Below are positions 8,121 to 15,508 of a stretch of 64,000 nt of DNA, in pieces. A program made the position numbers and the translations under genes. The first letter of the stretch is position 1; every line of letters starts with the position of its first letter. The DNA is from an uncultured Oscillospiraceae bacterium (GTDB taxonomy: Bacteria > Bacillota > Clostridia > Oscillospirales > Ruminococcaceae). The stretch is from the NCBI GenBank assembly GCA_934466455.1, contig CAKSLF010000009.1, positions 10,614-74,613 of the forward strand. Direction: 5' to 3'. The notes beneath the pieces were generated by a model. It was not told the DNA's origin, did not search any database, and worked only from the letters and a program-made list of their open reading frames with translations.

Positions 8121-8199
8121 TCCGTTTCCCCTTTCTAAAATAAATTATACTTTCGGTATTTTTTGTGTGATATATTTGCACGGATTTTAGAGATTGCGC

Positions 8200-8310
8200 C
8201 CGCATGGCGGGCGGCGTGCTCTCGGCAGCGTAAACGCTCTGCCCTGTCAGGGATACAACCCCTCAGTCAAAACCTGCGGTTTTGCCAGCTCCCCTTGCAC
8301 AGGGGAGCCG
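8200..8310 (-). repeat. Palindromic repeat, variant copy, reversed
   Basis: Reading on the plus strand: GGGATACAACCCCTCAGTCA, a shortened AAAACCTGCGGTTTT hairpin in place of the usual CACGGCG hairpin, then AGCTCCCC/GGGGAGCC around TTGCACA. The outer part GTAAACGCTCTGCCCTGTC at 8230 resembles the outer end of the neighbouring copy. It is tandem with the next copy in the same orientation. Confidence 0.7.
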
Positions 8311-8324
8311 AGAAGCACGGTGTA

Positions 8325-8420
8325 AACGCTATCCCCGGTCGGGGGATACAACCCCTCAGTCACGGCGTTTTAATCCTTAGCCGCCGTGCCAGCTCCCCTT
8401 GCACAGGGGAGCCGAGATTA
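8325..8420 (-). repeat. Palindromic repeat, intact short form, reversed
   Basis: It is close to the exact reverse complement of the copy at 2511-2596: GGGGATACAACCCC, then CACGGCG/CGCCGTG, then AGCTCCCC/GGGGAGCC around TTGCACA. The near-identity of copies 6 kb apart points to recent spread. The 325 bases between hinT and alaS contain only this and the preceding copy. Confidence 0.8.
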
Positions 8421-8445
8421 GCTCCCGGTCGGAGGGGTGCGAAAA

Positions 8446-11088
8446 TTATTTGTTTATCAGCAGGGTTTCCACAATTTCCGCTGCGGAGGCAAGAGCCTCG
8501 TCGAGCATATCCGGATTTGCGCCGCCCATTGCGGAATCGGGTCTTCCGCCGCCGGAACCGCCCGCCATGGCGGAGATTTCCTTAACGATCTTTCCGGCGT
8601 GTGCGCCCTCTTTAAGAGCCTCAAGCCCGCAGACGACAAGCACGCTTGCCTTGCCCTCGTTTACGGAGGCAAGAAGAGCGATTGCGTCCGGTGCGGAGAA
8701 TTTGATGTGGTCGCCCATAATACGCAGGCTTGCGGGGGCAACGCCCTCAAGCTTTGCGCAGACAAAGCGCAGACCGCAGATCTCCTTTGCGGAGGCAAGC
8801 AGGCTTTCCACCTTCATCTGAGCAAGCTTGTTGTTAAGCTCCTCGATTTCCTTATCCTTGTTTTTAAGCTCTGCCATAACTGCCGCAGACTTTTGCGGAA
8901 CCTCGCCTATGCCGTTTACCTTAAGGTTTGCTGCGGTTTCGGCAAGATTTGCGTTCATCTGGTCAATATATTCGAGAACGCCGGTTCCCGTAACGGCTTC
9001 GATTCTTCTTACGCCGGCGGCAACGGAGGATTCGCTGATTATCTTAAACAGCCCTATACGGCTTGTATTATTTACATGGGTGCCGCCGCAGAACTCAACG
9101 CTGCGCCCGGAAATATCGACAACACGGACAACATCGCCGTATTTTTCGCCGAAGAGTGCCATTGCGCCCATCTTCTTTGCTTCCTCAATAGGTCTTTCGC
9201 TTATGTCAACATCAAGGGCGGCAAGAATCATCTCGTTTACCGCCTTTTCGGTTTCCGCAATTTCCTCCGGGGTCATTGCGGAGAAATGGCTGAAGTCAAA
9301 GCGGCAGCGGTGCTCGTCAACATAGGAGCCTGCCTGGTGAACATGGTCGCCGAGAACCTCTCGCAAAGCCTTTTGGAGAAGGTGGCAGGCGGTATGGTTG
9401 CGCTGGGTCGCCATACGAATGGATTCGGTAAGGCGGGCGCGAACGGTATCTCCGGTGCGGAGAACGCCTGCCCCCATTGTGCCTATGTGCATATAAAGTC
9501 CGGTGGGGGATTTTTTGCAGTCGGTTACATTAAAGATGGAGGGACCGTCGGAGATCGTTCCTCTGTCGCCTACCTGACCGCCCATTTCCGCATAAAACGG
9601 CGTGGAATCAAGTATCACAACGCCGTCCTCGCCCTCGGAAATGCTCTTGACAAGCTGACCGTCCTTGAGTATCGCAAGGATTTTTGCGGCGGAATCCATT
9701 CTTGTATATCCCACAAATTTTGTCTTTACATCGCCAAGGGAGGAGAGGCTGTCCTCAACCCAGGAAACGCCGTTTGCGGAGGCACGGGCGTCCCTTGCAC
9801 GCTGCTTTTGCTCGCCCATAAGAGCGTTGAACGCTTCCTCATCAACGGTAATGCCCCTATCCTCAAGAATGTCCTCGGTAAGGTCAAGCGGGAAGCCGAA
9901 GGTATCGTAAAGGCGGAAAGCAACATCGCCGGGAAGGACCTTTTCGCCCGCTTCCTCAAGCTTTGCAACATAGTCGTTGAGAAGCTCAAAGCCCTGGTCG
10001 ATAGTGCGGCAGAAACGTTCCTCCTCGGAAAGGATTACCTTCTTGATATAGTCGGCGTGCTCAACAAGCTCGGGATAAGCGAACTTGTTTTCTTCGATTA
10101 CGGTATCAACGATTTTGTAGATAAACGGCTCGTTAATTCCAAGGAGCCTTCCGTGGCGTGCCGCACGGCGCAGCAGGCGTTTGAGAACATAGCCTCTTCC
10201 GTCGTTTGCGGGCATAACGCCGTCGGATATCATAAATGTGGAGCTTCTTACATGGTCGGTGATTACACGGAGAGAAACATCCATTGCGGGGTCGTCGTGA
10301 TACTTAACTCCGGCAATCTCGCTTATCTTCTTCATAATATTCTGGACGGTATCAACCTCAAAGAGGTTATCAACGCCCTGCATAATGCAGGCAAGACGCT
10401 CCATACCCATACCGGTATCTATGTTCGGGTGCTCCATACGCTCGTAGTGACCCTCGCCGTCGGAATCGAACTGGGAGAAAACAAGGTTCCAAACCTCGAT
10501 AAAGCGGTCGCATTCGCAGCCGACGGAGCAATCGGGTCTTCCGCAGCCATGCTCGGGACCACGGTCATAATGGATTTCGGAGCAGGGACCGCAGGGACCG
10601 GAGCCGATCTCCCAGAAGTTATCCTCCTTGCCGAAGCGGTAGATATGGTCCTCCGGAACGCCTATCATATTGCGCCAATAGTCATATGCTTCGTTATCCT
10701 CGTTATAAACGGTGATATAAAGCCGCTCCTTAGGAAGCTTCATAACCTCGGTAAGGAACTCCCAAGCCCAGGTAATAGCCTCTTTTTTGAAGTAATCGCC
10801 AAAGCTGAAGTTTCCGAGCATTTCAAAATAGGTTCCGTGGCGGTCGTCCTTGCCTACATTGTCGATATCCGGGGTGCGGATGCATTTTTGGCAGGTGGTA
10901 ACTCTGTGGCAGGGGGGTTCTTCCTGCCCAAGGAACCATTTTTTCATCGGAGCCATGCCCGAGTTTATAAGGAGAAGGCTTTTGTCGTCCTTCGGCAAAA
11001 GCGGAAAGCTCGGGAGGCGTTTGTGCCCCTTGCTTTCAAAAAAGCTGAGAAAGCTTTCTCGGATGTCGTTAAGACCCATCCATTCCAT
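8446..11088 (-). CDS. alaS: Alanine--tRNA ligase
   Basis: 880 residues, the usual AlaRS size. The class II catalytic core opens the protein (SFFESKGHKRLPSFPLLP; LLINSGMAPMKKWFLG), with the GPCGPCSEIHYDRG and GMGMERLACIMQG segments. The editing domain has the zinc-type histidine pair HTACH (about 560-580) and CGGTH, and a coiled-coil/DHHA1 tail closes it with GGSGGGRPDSAMGG. The ATG at 11086-11088 is chosen because AAAGGAC lies 11 bases upstream; the longer reading would begin inside the T-box terminator. Expression is under an alanine T-box. Confidence 0.96.
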   Translation of the reverse strand: MEWMGLNDIRESFLSFFESKGHKRLPSFPLLPKDDKSLLLINSGMAPMKKWFLGQEEPPCHRVTTCQKCIRTPDIDNVGKDDRHGTYFEMLGNFSFGDYFKKEAITWAWEFLTEVMKLPKERLYITVYNEDNEAYDYWRNMIGVPEDHIYRFGKEDNFWEIGSGPCGPCSEIHYDRGPEHGCGRPDCSVGCECDRFIEVWNLVFSQFDSDGEGHYERMEHPNIDTGMGMERLACIMQGVDNLFEVDTVQNIMKKISEIAGVKYHDDPAMDVSLRVITDHVRSSTFMISDGVMPANDGRGYVLKRLLRRAARHGRLLGINEPFIYKIVDTVIEENKFAYPELVEHADYIKKVILSEEERFCRTIDQGFELLNDYVAKLEEAGEKVLPGDVAFRLYDTFGFPLDLTEDILEDRGITVDEEAFNALMGEQKQRARDARASANGVSWVEDSLSSLGDVKTKFVGYTRMDSAAKILAILKDGQLVKSISEGEDGVVILDSTPFYAEMGGQVGDRGTISDGPSIFNVTDCKKSPTGLYMHIGTMGAGVLRTGDTVRARLTESIRMATQRNHTACHLLQKALREVLGDHVHQAGSYVDEHRCRFDFSHFSAMTPEEIAETEKAVNEMILAALDVDISERPIEEAKKMGAMALFGEKYGDVVRVVDISGRSVEFCGGTHVNNTSRIGLFKIISESSVAAGVRRIEAVTGTGVLEYIDQMNANLAETAANLKVNGIGEVPQKSAAVMAELKNKDKEIEELNNKLAQMKVESLLASAKEICGLRFVCAKLEGVAPASLRIMGDHIKFSAPDAIALLASVNEGKASVLVVCGLEALKEGAHAGKIVKEISAMAGGSGGGRPDSAMGGANPDMLDEALASAAEIVETLLINK

Positions 11089-11144
11089 GTGTTTTATCAG
11101 TCCTTTCAAATAATTAACGGGATAAGCCGGGCGGAAAACGGCGC

Positions 11145-11385
11145 AAAAAAAGCCTTCGCCCCCACAAAAAAATATGGGACGAAGACTGCTCCGCGGTACC
11201 ACCCAAATTGCCACACGGCGTGCGGCCCCTTGTTCCGCCTTTATCGCTGCGGCTGCGCCGGGATTTCTCCCGAAAGGCTCCGGGGCGGCGTTCGAAAATC
11301 CGTGTGCGGCTCTTCCAGCAAAAGCGAGCCTGCTCTCTGTTCACAAAAGTATCGGTTGACCCCATCAACGCCGGTGCTGTATTAA
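11145..11385 (-). promoter_or_regulatory. T-box leader of alaS, alanine specifier GCC
   Basis: On the minus strand the conserved T-box AATTTGGGTGGTACCGCGG lies at 11191-11209. It is followed by a 13-bp terminator (AGTCTTCGTCCCA pairing with TGGGGGCGAAGGCT) and seven T residues at 11145-11151. Upstream, CAGAGAGCAGG is the stem I AG bulge and GGAAGAGCC its partner. In the specifier region GAAC-GCC-GCCC (specifier 11287-11289) matches the GAAC-NNN-GCCC layout of other T-boxes, and GCC is an alanine codon. Uncharged tRNA-Ala should favour read-through. Confidence 0.93.
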
Positions 11386-11404
11386 ATTATAAAGCAACAC
11401 TAAG

Positions 11405-11433
11405 AGTATAGCGGCAAAAAAGGCTCTTGTCAA
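11405..11433 (-). promoter_or_regulatory. Promoter of the alaS T-box transcript
   Basis: TTGACA (11428-11433) and TATACT (11405-11410) on the minus strand are 17 bases apart. Transcription should begin near 11398, giving a leader of about 310 bases. Confidence 0.88.
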
Positions 11434-11451
11434 GCTTTTTTGCCGCTTTTT
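11411..11451 (+). terminator. Terminator facing against alaS, wrapped round its promoter
   Basis: On the plus strand a perfect 12-bp stem (GCGGCAAAAAAG with CTTTTTTGCCGC, 11411-11422 and 11435-11446) is followed by five T residues. The alaS -35 box lies in its loop and the -10 box directly abuts the stem. It would stop transcription coming antisense through alaS. Confidence 0.7.
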
Positions 11452-11677
11452 GACGGCGAAGGGGGCTTTTCGCCCCAAAGGCAAAAGCCGCAGCCTTTTT
11501 CCGCTTTTCCTAACCGATTATACCGCAGTTTTTTTGGCACAAGCCTGCCCGCTTAAAAAAATCCCTGCTGCCTTTGAGCATGCTCCGCCGCCCCGAGCAC
11601 GGCTTTTGCTTTTTTTGACCGCAAAGTCCTTTTGCCGCATTTTTTTGAAAAACAACGGCAAAATACTCCGCAATCTA
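11452..11677. other. Non-coding gap with no recognised feature
   Basis: About 225 bases between the alaS promoter and the tRNA-Pro promoter. A GGCGAAGGGGGCTTTTCGCC hairpin is near 11455 and the stretch is rich in T runs. I see no open reading frame with a ribosome site and no RNA family. Confidence 0.5.
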
Positions 11678-11706
11678 TTGACAAACGCCCGCCTTTTCGA
11701 TATAAT
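11678..11706 (+). promoter_or_regulatory. Promoter of tRNA-Pro
   Basis: TTGACA (11678-11683) and TATAAT (11701-11706), 17 bases apart, end 11 bases before the tRNA gene. Confidence 0.9.
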
Positions 11707-11717
11707 AGTAGGGCTAT

Positions 11718-11794
11718 CGGGGTGTGGCACAGTTTGGTAGTGTGCTTGGTTCGGGACCAAGAGGCCGCGGGTTCGAGTCCCGCCACTCCGACCA
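11718..11794 (+). tRNA. tRNA-Pro (anticodon CGG)
   Basis: 77 bases with CCA encoded. The acceptor arm CGGGGTG pairs with CACTCCG, the anticodon arm is CTTGG-TTCGGGA-CCAAG (anticodon CGG, reading CCG) and the T arm GCGGGTTCGAGTCCCGC is standard. It has its own promoter and terminator. Confidence 0.96.
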
Positions 11795-11801
11795 TCCAAA
11801 A

Positions 11802-11832
11802 AACCGCTTGTTTTTTTACAAGCGGTTTTTTT
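11802..11832 (+). terminator. Terminator of tRNA-Pro
   Basis: AACCGCTTGT and ACAAGCGGTT form a 10-bp stem around TTTTTT, followed by seven T residues (11826-11832), 8 bases after the tRNA. Confidence 0.92.
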
Positions 11833-11840
11833 ACGCACAA

Positions 11841-11880
11841 AAAAAAGCGGCGTGCTTTCCCTTGCAGGCACGCCGCTTTT
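11841..11880. terminator. Terminator after the AraC-type gene
   Basis: GCGGCGTGC and GCACGCCGC (11847-11855 with 11868-11876) form the stem; on the minus strand T residues follow. It is 13 bases beyond the regulator's stop codon. Confidence 0.85.
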
Positions 11881-11892
11881 CGTCTAAAAAAT

Positions 11893-12207
11893 TTATGCGT
11901 TCATTCTTCCGGAGGGGCTTTCGCCAAAGGCTCTTTTATACGCTCTGGAAAATCCGCTTGCCGTTCCGTAGCCGCATTTTTCCGCAAGCTCGCAAACACG
12001 GTTTTCGTCGGCTTCCTCCCTTGCCTGCTCAAGGCGCAGATCCCTTACAAATCGCATTACGCTTTTTCCCGAATATTCCTTAAAAATCCTGCTGAAATAG
12101 AACACCGAATAGCCCGCCTCCGCCGCAATTATGTCGGGGGAAAGCTTTTCGTTAAGGTGCTCCTCAATGTATTCAATGCTTCGTCTTACTGTTTTTCTGT
12201 GGTTCAT
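11893..12207 (-). CDS. Stand-alone AraC-type DNA-binding protein
   Basis: 104 residues made only of the AraC double helix-turn-helix: the first HTH around IIAAEAGYSVFYFSRIFKEY and the second around VCELAEKCGYGTASGFSRAY, with the usual RAFGESPSG ending. No ligand-binding domain is attached, as in MarA/SoxS-type activators. The ATG is set by CCGGAGGG 8 bases upstream; the longer in-frame reading crosses hairpins and terminators. Upstream lie a 12-bp inverted repeat, two terminators and a B12 riboswitch. Whether the regulator answers to B12 depends on read-through past both terminators. No AT-rich transfer signature. Confidence 0.88.
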   Translation of the reverse strand: MNHRKTVRRSIEYIEEHLNEKLSPDIIAAEAGYSVFYFSRIFKEYSGKSVMRFVRDLRLEQAREEADENRVCELAEKCGYGTASGFSRAYKRAFGESPSGRMNA

Positions 12208-12256
12208 ATCAAAAGCCCTCCGGGGAATATTATTTTGCCGTTTTTTTGACGGGAAG

Positions 12257-12303
12257 ACGGTGCGGATACAAAAGGGAGTGAGAATCTTTTCTATCCGCAC
12301 CGT
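12257..12303 (-). promoter_or_regulatory. 12-bp inverted repeat in the leader of the AraC-type gene
   Basis: ACGGTGCGGATA (12257-12268) and TATCCGCACCGT (12292-12303) are perfect complements around a 23-base spacer, and AAAAG/CTTTT inside the spacer extend the pairing. There is no T tract, so it is not a terminator. It could be an mRNA hairpin or a DNA operator for the regulator itself, 50 bases upstream of the start codon. Confidence 0.6.
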
Positions 12304-12307
12304 GCAG

Positions 12308-12350
12308 CAAAAAAAGCGAATTTCCGTGGCTGTCGGAAATCCGCTTTTTT
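12308..12350. terminator. Bidirectional terminator upstream of the AraC-type gene
   Basis: AGCGAATTTCCG and CGGAAATCCGCT pair with one mismatch around TGGCTGT and are flanked by seven A and six T residues, so it can work on either strand. It is the second terminator between the B12 riboswitch and the regulator. Confidence 0.75.
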
Positions 12351-12370
12351 GATATTCTAATACTCCCCCC

Positions 12371-12408
12371 GTATAAAAAAAGCTGCCCAACGGCAGCCCA
12401 CTTATACG
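12371..12408 (-). terminator. Terminator of the cobalamin riboswitch transcript
   Basis: On the minus strand GGCTGCC-GTTG-GGCAGC is followed by seven T residues, with outer GTATAA/TTATAC pairing. It lies about 50 bases after the aptamer, as expected for an expression platform. Confidence 0.82.
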
Positions 12409-12439
12409 ACGACAAAAGTGTGGACTTCCCTTAACCCGA

Positions 12440-12645
12440 GAAATGATCTTTACGGAAATTATCCTGACTTATGCTTCATCCTCCGAAAACGCCTTCCCAT
12501 TATCAAAAAAACAACAGTGGCACAATGTTTTCTTCGTCCGCAAATACAGTTGAGGTAACAGTAACGGATTCGCACCGTTTTCCATCCGGCTCTGCAAAAA
12601 GCCGGATCCATATGGCAACCGCAAGACCCACGATATTCACTTTTC
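12440..12645 (-). ncRNA. Cobalamin (B12) riboswitch
   Basis: On the minus strand the aptamer cores appear in order: GGTTGCC, GGAAAACGGTGCGAATCCG, TTACTGTTACC, GCCACTG (12515-12521), GGGAAGGCG (12490-12498) and AAGTCAGGA (12462-12470). This is the adenosylcobalamin aptamer pattern including the B12 box. It has its own promoter at 12659-12687, is downstream of cobO rather than upstream, and meets a terminator with no coding sequence in between. The nearest downstream gene is the AraC-type regulator, beyond a second terminator. Confidence 0.92.
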
Positions 12646-12658
12646 AAGCTGTAATTAT

Positions 12659-12687
12659 ATTGTAGCACCCTTCGCGGGAATAATCAA
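12659..12687 (-). promoter_or_regulatory. Promoter of the cobalamin riboswitch
   Basis: TTGATT (12682-12687) and TACAAT (12659-12664) on the minus strand are 17 bases apart; the region starts 8 bases after the cobO stop. It means the riboswitch is transcribed independently of cobO. Confidence 0.75.
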
Positions 12688-12694
12688 GCCTTTT

Positions 12695-13198
12695 TTACAT
12701 TTCCGGCACGGTTTTCGGAAGTTTTTCGCTTTCGACATCGGTAACAACATCGCAAAGAGCCTTTAGCTCGCAGGAAGCGTATCTCCCGGTAAAAACAAGG
12801 TCGGTGGAGGGGGCTTTTTTTGCGATAAGCTCCTTTATATCCTCGATTGTGATAAGCCCGAAATAGAGGGGAATCGTTATTTCATCAAGCACCACAAGCC
12901 CAAAATTTGCGCTTAAAAGTGCCTGCTTTGCTCTTTCAAGACCTTTTTTTGCGTAGTCCGCATCCTTTGCGTCCGGCTCTCTTCCGCAGATACAGCCGGT
13001 CCCGCAGCCGAACTGTGCGGTGACCACTCCGGGAATTGCACGGCGCAAAGCCATAATATCGCCCTTTGGGTCGTCCTTAATAAACTGCCCGACAAAAACT
13101 CTTTTTCCTGCACCGGCAAAGCGCAGCGCAAGCCCGAGAGCCATTGTTGTTTTGCCCTTTCCGTCGCCGGTATAAAGTCTTATGTGCCCTTTATCCAA
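12695..13198 (-). CDS. cobO: Cob(I)alamin adenosyltransferase, CobO/BtuR type
   Basis: 167 residues with the P-loop TGDGKGKTTMALGLALR at the start, the cobalamin-side FGCGTGCICG segment (usually FG.G..W), LVVLDEI and VFTGRYA. The enzyme adds the 5'-deoxyadenosyl group of ATP to reduced corrinoids, making coenzyme B12. The cysteine-rich CGCGTGCICGRE loop where many homologues have a tryptophan motif is common in Clostridia. It is monocistronic here: sseB is 231 bases upstream, and downstream comes a separately promoted B12 riboswitch. No corrinoid synthesis or uptake genes are in the window. Confidence 0.92.
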   Translation of the reverse strand: MDKGHIRLYTGDGKGKTTMALGLALRFAGAGKRVFVGQFIKDDPKGDIMALRRAIPGVVTAQFGCGTGCICGREPDAKDADYAKKGLERAKQALLSANFGLVVLDEITIPLYFGLITIEDIKELIAKKAPSTDLVFTGRYASCELKALCDVVTDVESEKLPKTVPEM

Positions 13199-13362
13199 AG
13201 CCTTGCGCCTCCTCTGCGTAATTTTGCAACATAATTATATATCATTTTTTCGGCGATTGCAAGTGCCCGCAAGGTAATTTTTTGCAGAAAAGCGTTTTGG
13301 CGAAAGCCGCCCCGCAAACGGGACGGCGGCTTAGGATATTCGGCGGTCTTGCTTTTTTCGCC

Positions 13363-13408
13363 GAAAAAATTGCGCCCAAAAGCCGGTTTTTTCCGGCATG
13401 GGCGCAAT
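13363..13408 (-). terminator. Terminator of the trkA-trkH-mscL-rlu-sseB transcript
   Basis: TTGCGCCC/GGGCGCAA with an inner GCCGG/CCGGC stem, followed on the minus strand by six T residues. It lies 22 bases after the sseB stop codon. Confidence 0.85.
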
Positions 13409-13429
13409 TCGTCTTTGTAATATCGGCAC

Positions 13430-14134
13430 TTACTTTTTATAAAAGGGCTTTGTCACCTTTTCGGCAGCGGTAAGCAGCTTAAAATCCGCCTTTGCCATCT
13501 CGACCTTATCGCCGTTTCCGAAATACGGGCGCAAAACCTCGCCGATTCTCGGGAAAAGCTCCTCCGGCTTTCCGTCAAAATCCACCACCAAAAACAGGTG
13601 CGGCGTAACCTCCTCCGGCTTTTGTGCCCAGAGCAAATATGCCTTATACACCTTTCCGGTACCCGCAAAAAAGCCGGAAAGCACCGCCGGAATCGCTTCC
13701 GGAAGGGAAGCGGGCTTTGAAAGGCGAAGGCTTTGCGGACCCTCGTTTTTCTGCATTGAGGGAGCCGCTTTTCCGGGCTGTTTTTTACAGGCGACGGATT
13801 TCCCGTTTGGGTTTATCACAATGCCGGCAAGCTTTCCGCCGCTTTCCCCTACGATTTTATCAAGGCGGGAAAAAGGCATTATCACGGCGCATTTTTTATC
13901 AAGAGGGCTTTTTTCAAAAGCGGTGTAGCTTGAAAAAGCCGGAAGCATATTTTCCCCCTCCGGCGAGGTAACAACGGCAAGCCGGTTTTGTGTTCCCTTA
14001 TACGGAACAAGGAATTCCGCCTCTGCGGCTTCGCCGAAAAAGCGGTCGAGGACGGAGCCGTCCCCGGCGGCAAGGCTGTCCGCAACAAAGTCCACATCAA
14101 TTCCGTTATTAAAATTTTTTATGTCCCTGCTCAT
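13430..14134 (-). CDS. SseB-family protein
   Basis: 234 residues with two halves: an N-terminal SseB domain (FLVPYKG..., LPAFSSYTAFEKSPLDKK, VIMPFSRLDKIVGESGG, GIVINPNGKSV) and a C-terminal domain (AIPAVLSGFFAGTGKVYKAY, HLFLVVDFDG, EELFPRIGEVLRPYF), separated by a charged linker at about 120-140. E. coli SseB raises serine tolerance, but its molecular action is unknown. The gene overlaps the pseudouridine synthase gene by 4 bases and ends the operon. Confidence 0.82.
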   Translation of the reverse strand: MSRDIKNFNNGIDVDFVADSLAAGDGSVLDRFFGEAAEAEFLVPYKGTQNRLAVVTSPEGENMLPAFSSYTAFEKSPLDKKCAVIMPFSRLDKIVGESGGKLAGIVINPNGKSVACKKQPGKAAPSMQKNEGPQSLRLSKPASLPEAIPAVLSGFFAGTGKVYKAYLLWAQKPEEVTPHLFLVVDFDGKPEELFPRIGEVLRPYFGNGDKVEMAKADFKLLTAAEKVTKPFYKK

Positions 14135-15018
14135 TTTTCTGCGTCCTCCTCTTCCTTCATTTCGTCAAAAAGCCTCTGCATATCCGGCGGAAGCGGAAGC
14201 CGAAATTCCATTTTTTCGCCGCTTTCCGGGTGGAAAAAAGCCATATAAAATCTATGCAGGGCATGACGGCTTATCCTTTCCCGGCTTCCGCCGTACAGCT
14301 CGTCCCCGGCAAGGGGACAGCCGATATACGCCATATGCACCCTTATCTGATGGGTGCGCCCGGTTTTCGGAAAAATCTCCTCTGCGGAAAGCCCTCCGCC
14401 AAAGCGCAAAACCCGATAATCCGTAACTGCGCTTCTTCCGCCCGGCGCAACAAATCTTCTGTGCGTCTCGGGGTTTGTGTCGTCGATTGGGGCGTCTATG
14501 CGCCCCTTTTGCGGGCTTGGAACGCCCTCGGTTATTGCGATATAGCCTTTTTCCGCCCCGCCCTCCGTAAGCACGGAGGCGGCATGGGCGGTTTTTGCCG
14601 CAACAACAAGCCCGGAGGTATCCATATCAAGCCGCCCGATTACCCGAAAGCGGGAACCGGGGCATTTTGCCGCATAAAGATTTGCAAGAGTATCCGTCTG
14701 GTGCCCCTTTGACGGGTGAACCGGAACTCCGGCGGGCTTGTTAAAAACGATTATGTCCTCGTCCTCGTAAATTACCGGAACCTCTATTCCGCCGTTCGGC
14801 AAAGCCTCCCCCGCCGTTTCCGGTAAGGAAACGGAAAGCACGCTTCCGCTTTTTATCCTGTCAACGGTGCGGATAAATTCGCCGTCCAGCCTAAGCGAGT
14901 CCGGGCTGTGGCGAAGCTTTACAATAAGCGCATAGGAAAAATTCTTTTCCCTCCGCAAAAAGTCGCAGGCGCGCCTGCCGTCGTCTTTTTCTTCTATTAT
15001 ATACTCAAGTCTGCGCAC
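14131..15018 (-). CDS. RluA/RluD-family pseudouridine synthase
   Basis: 295 residues. After an S4-like RNA-binding start (YALIVKLRHSPDSLRLDGEF) the catalytic domain carries VFNKPAGVPVHPS, GRLDMDTSGLVVAAK with the catalytic aspartate, and TGRTHQIRVHMAYIGCPLAGDELYGG. The enzyme isomerises uridines in rRNA, but the target site cannot be told. It sits between mscL (5 bases upstream) and sseB (4-base overlap). Confidence 0.92.
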   Translation of the reverse strand: MRRLEYIIEEKDDGRRACDFLRREKNFSYALIVKLRHSPDSLRLDGEFIRTVDRIKSGSVLSVSLPETAGEALPNGGIEVPVIYEDEDIIVFNKPAGVPVHPSKGHQTDTLANLYAAKCPGSRFRVIGRLDMDTSGLVVAAKTAHAASVLTEGGAEKGYIAITEGVPSPQKGRIDAPIDDTNPETHRRFVAPGGRSAVTDYRVLRFGGGLSAEEIFPKTGRTHQIRVHMAYIGCPLAGDELYGGSRERISRHALHRFYMAFFHPESGEKMEFRLPLPPDMQRLFDEMKEEEDAEK

Positions 15019-15023
15019 GGAGC

Positions 15024-15485
15024 TTATTCTTTCCTAAGAAGATCTCTTATCTCGGTAAGGAGCTTTATCTCCTCGCTCGGCTCCTCCGGAGCCTCTGCGG
15101 CGGCTTCCTCTTCTTCTTTCTTTCTAAGGCTCTCCGCCTTTTCCTTTGCCTTATTAAACGCCTTGATTATAAGGAAAACAACAAACGCAACAAGAACAAA
15201 ATCAATAACTGCGGAAACAAAGGTGCCTATCCCGACAACAACGGCTTCCTTTGCAACATTTCCCTCCGCATCAAACACCGCCGGAGAAAGAGTTATATTG
15301 AGTGCGGAAAGGTCGATTTCCCCGATAAGCCAGCCGATTGCCGGCATAAGCACATCGTTTACAAGAGAAGAAGTTATTTTTCCGAAGGCTGTTGCGATAA
15401 TTACGCCGACAGCCATATCAAGAACATTTCCTCTTGATATAAATTCCTTAAATTCGGCAAAAAAGCCTTTCGCTTTGTCTTTCAT
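15024..15485 (-). CDS. mscL: Large-conductance mechanosensitive channel
   Basis: 153 residues, slightly longer than E. coli MscL (136). The N-terminal amphipathic helix and first membrane span (FISRGNVLDMAVGVIIATAF) hold the gate, a periplasmic-type loop follows, and the second span is FVSAVIDFVLVAFVVFLII. The tail KKEEEEAAAEAPEEPSEEI-LLTEIRDLL is a longer acidic cytoplasmic bundle. The start is set by AAAGGAAG 8 bases upstream. With trkAH just upstream it forms a turgor-control unit: potassium uptake plus an emergency valve. Confidence 0.94.
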   Translation of the reverse strand: MKDKAKGFFAEFKEFISRGNVLDMAVGVIIATAFGKITSSLVNDVLMPAIGWLIGEIDLSALNITLSPAVFDAEGNVAKEAVVVGIGTFVSAVIDFVLVAFVVFLIIKAFNKAKEKAESLRKKEEEEAAAEAPEEPSEEIKLLTEIRDLLRKE

Positions 15486-15508
15486 TGGTTTTCTTCCTTT
15501 CTTTTTTC

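Noticed and set aside
7461..8420. CRISPR array suggested by clustered repeats
   Set aside because: Repeats are long palindromes of variable size and orientation, without uniform spacers, and no cas gene is near.
8437..11385. A 982-codon plus-strand open frame
   Set aside because: It lies exactly opposite alaS and its T-box, which are both certain. Long stop-free antisense frames arise here because TTA, CTA and TCA codons are rare in the real genes; the translation is low in acidic residues and has no domain.
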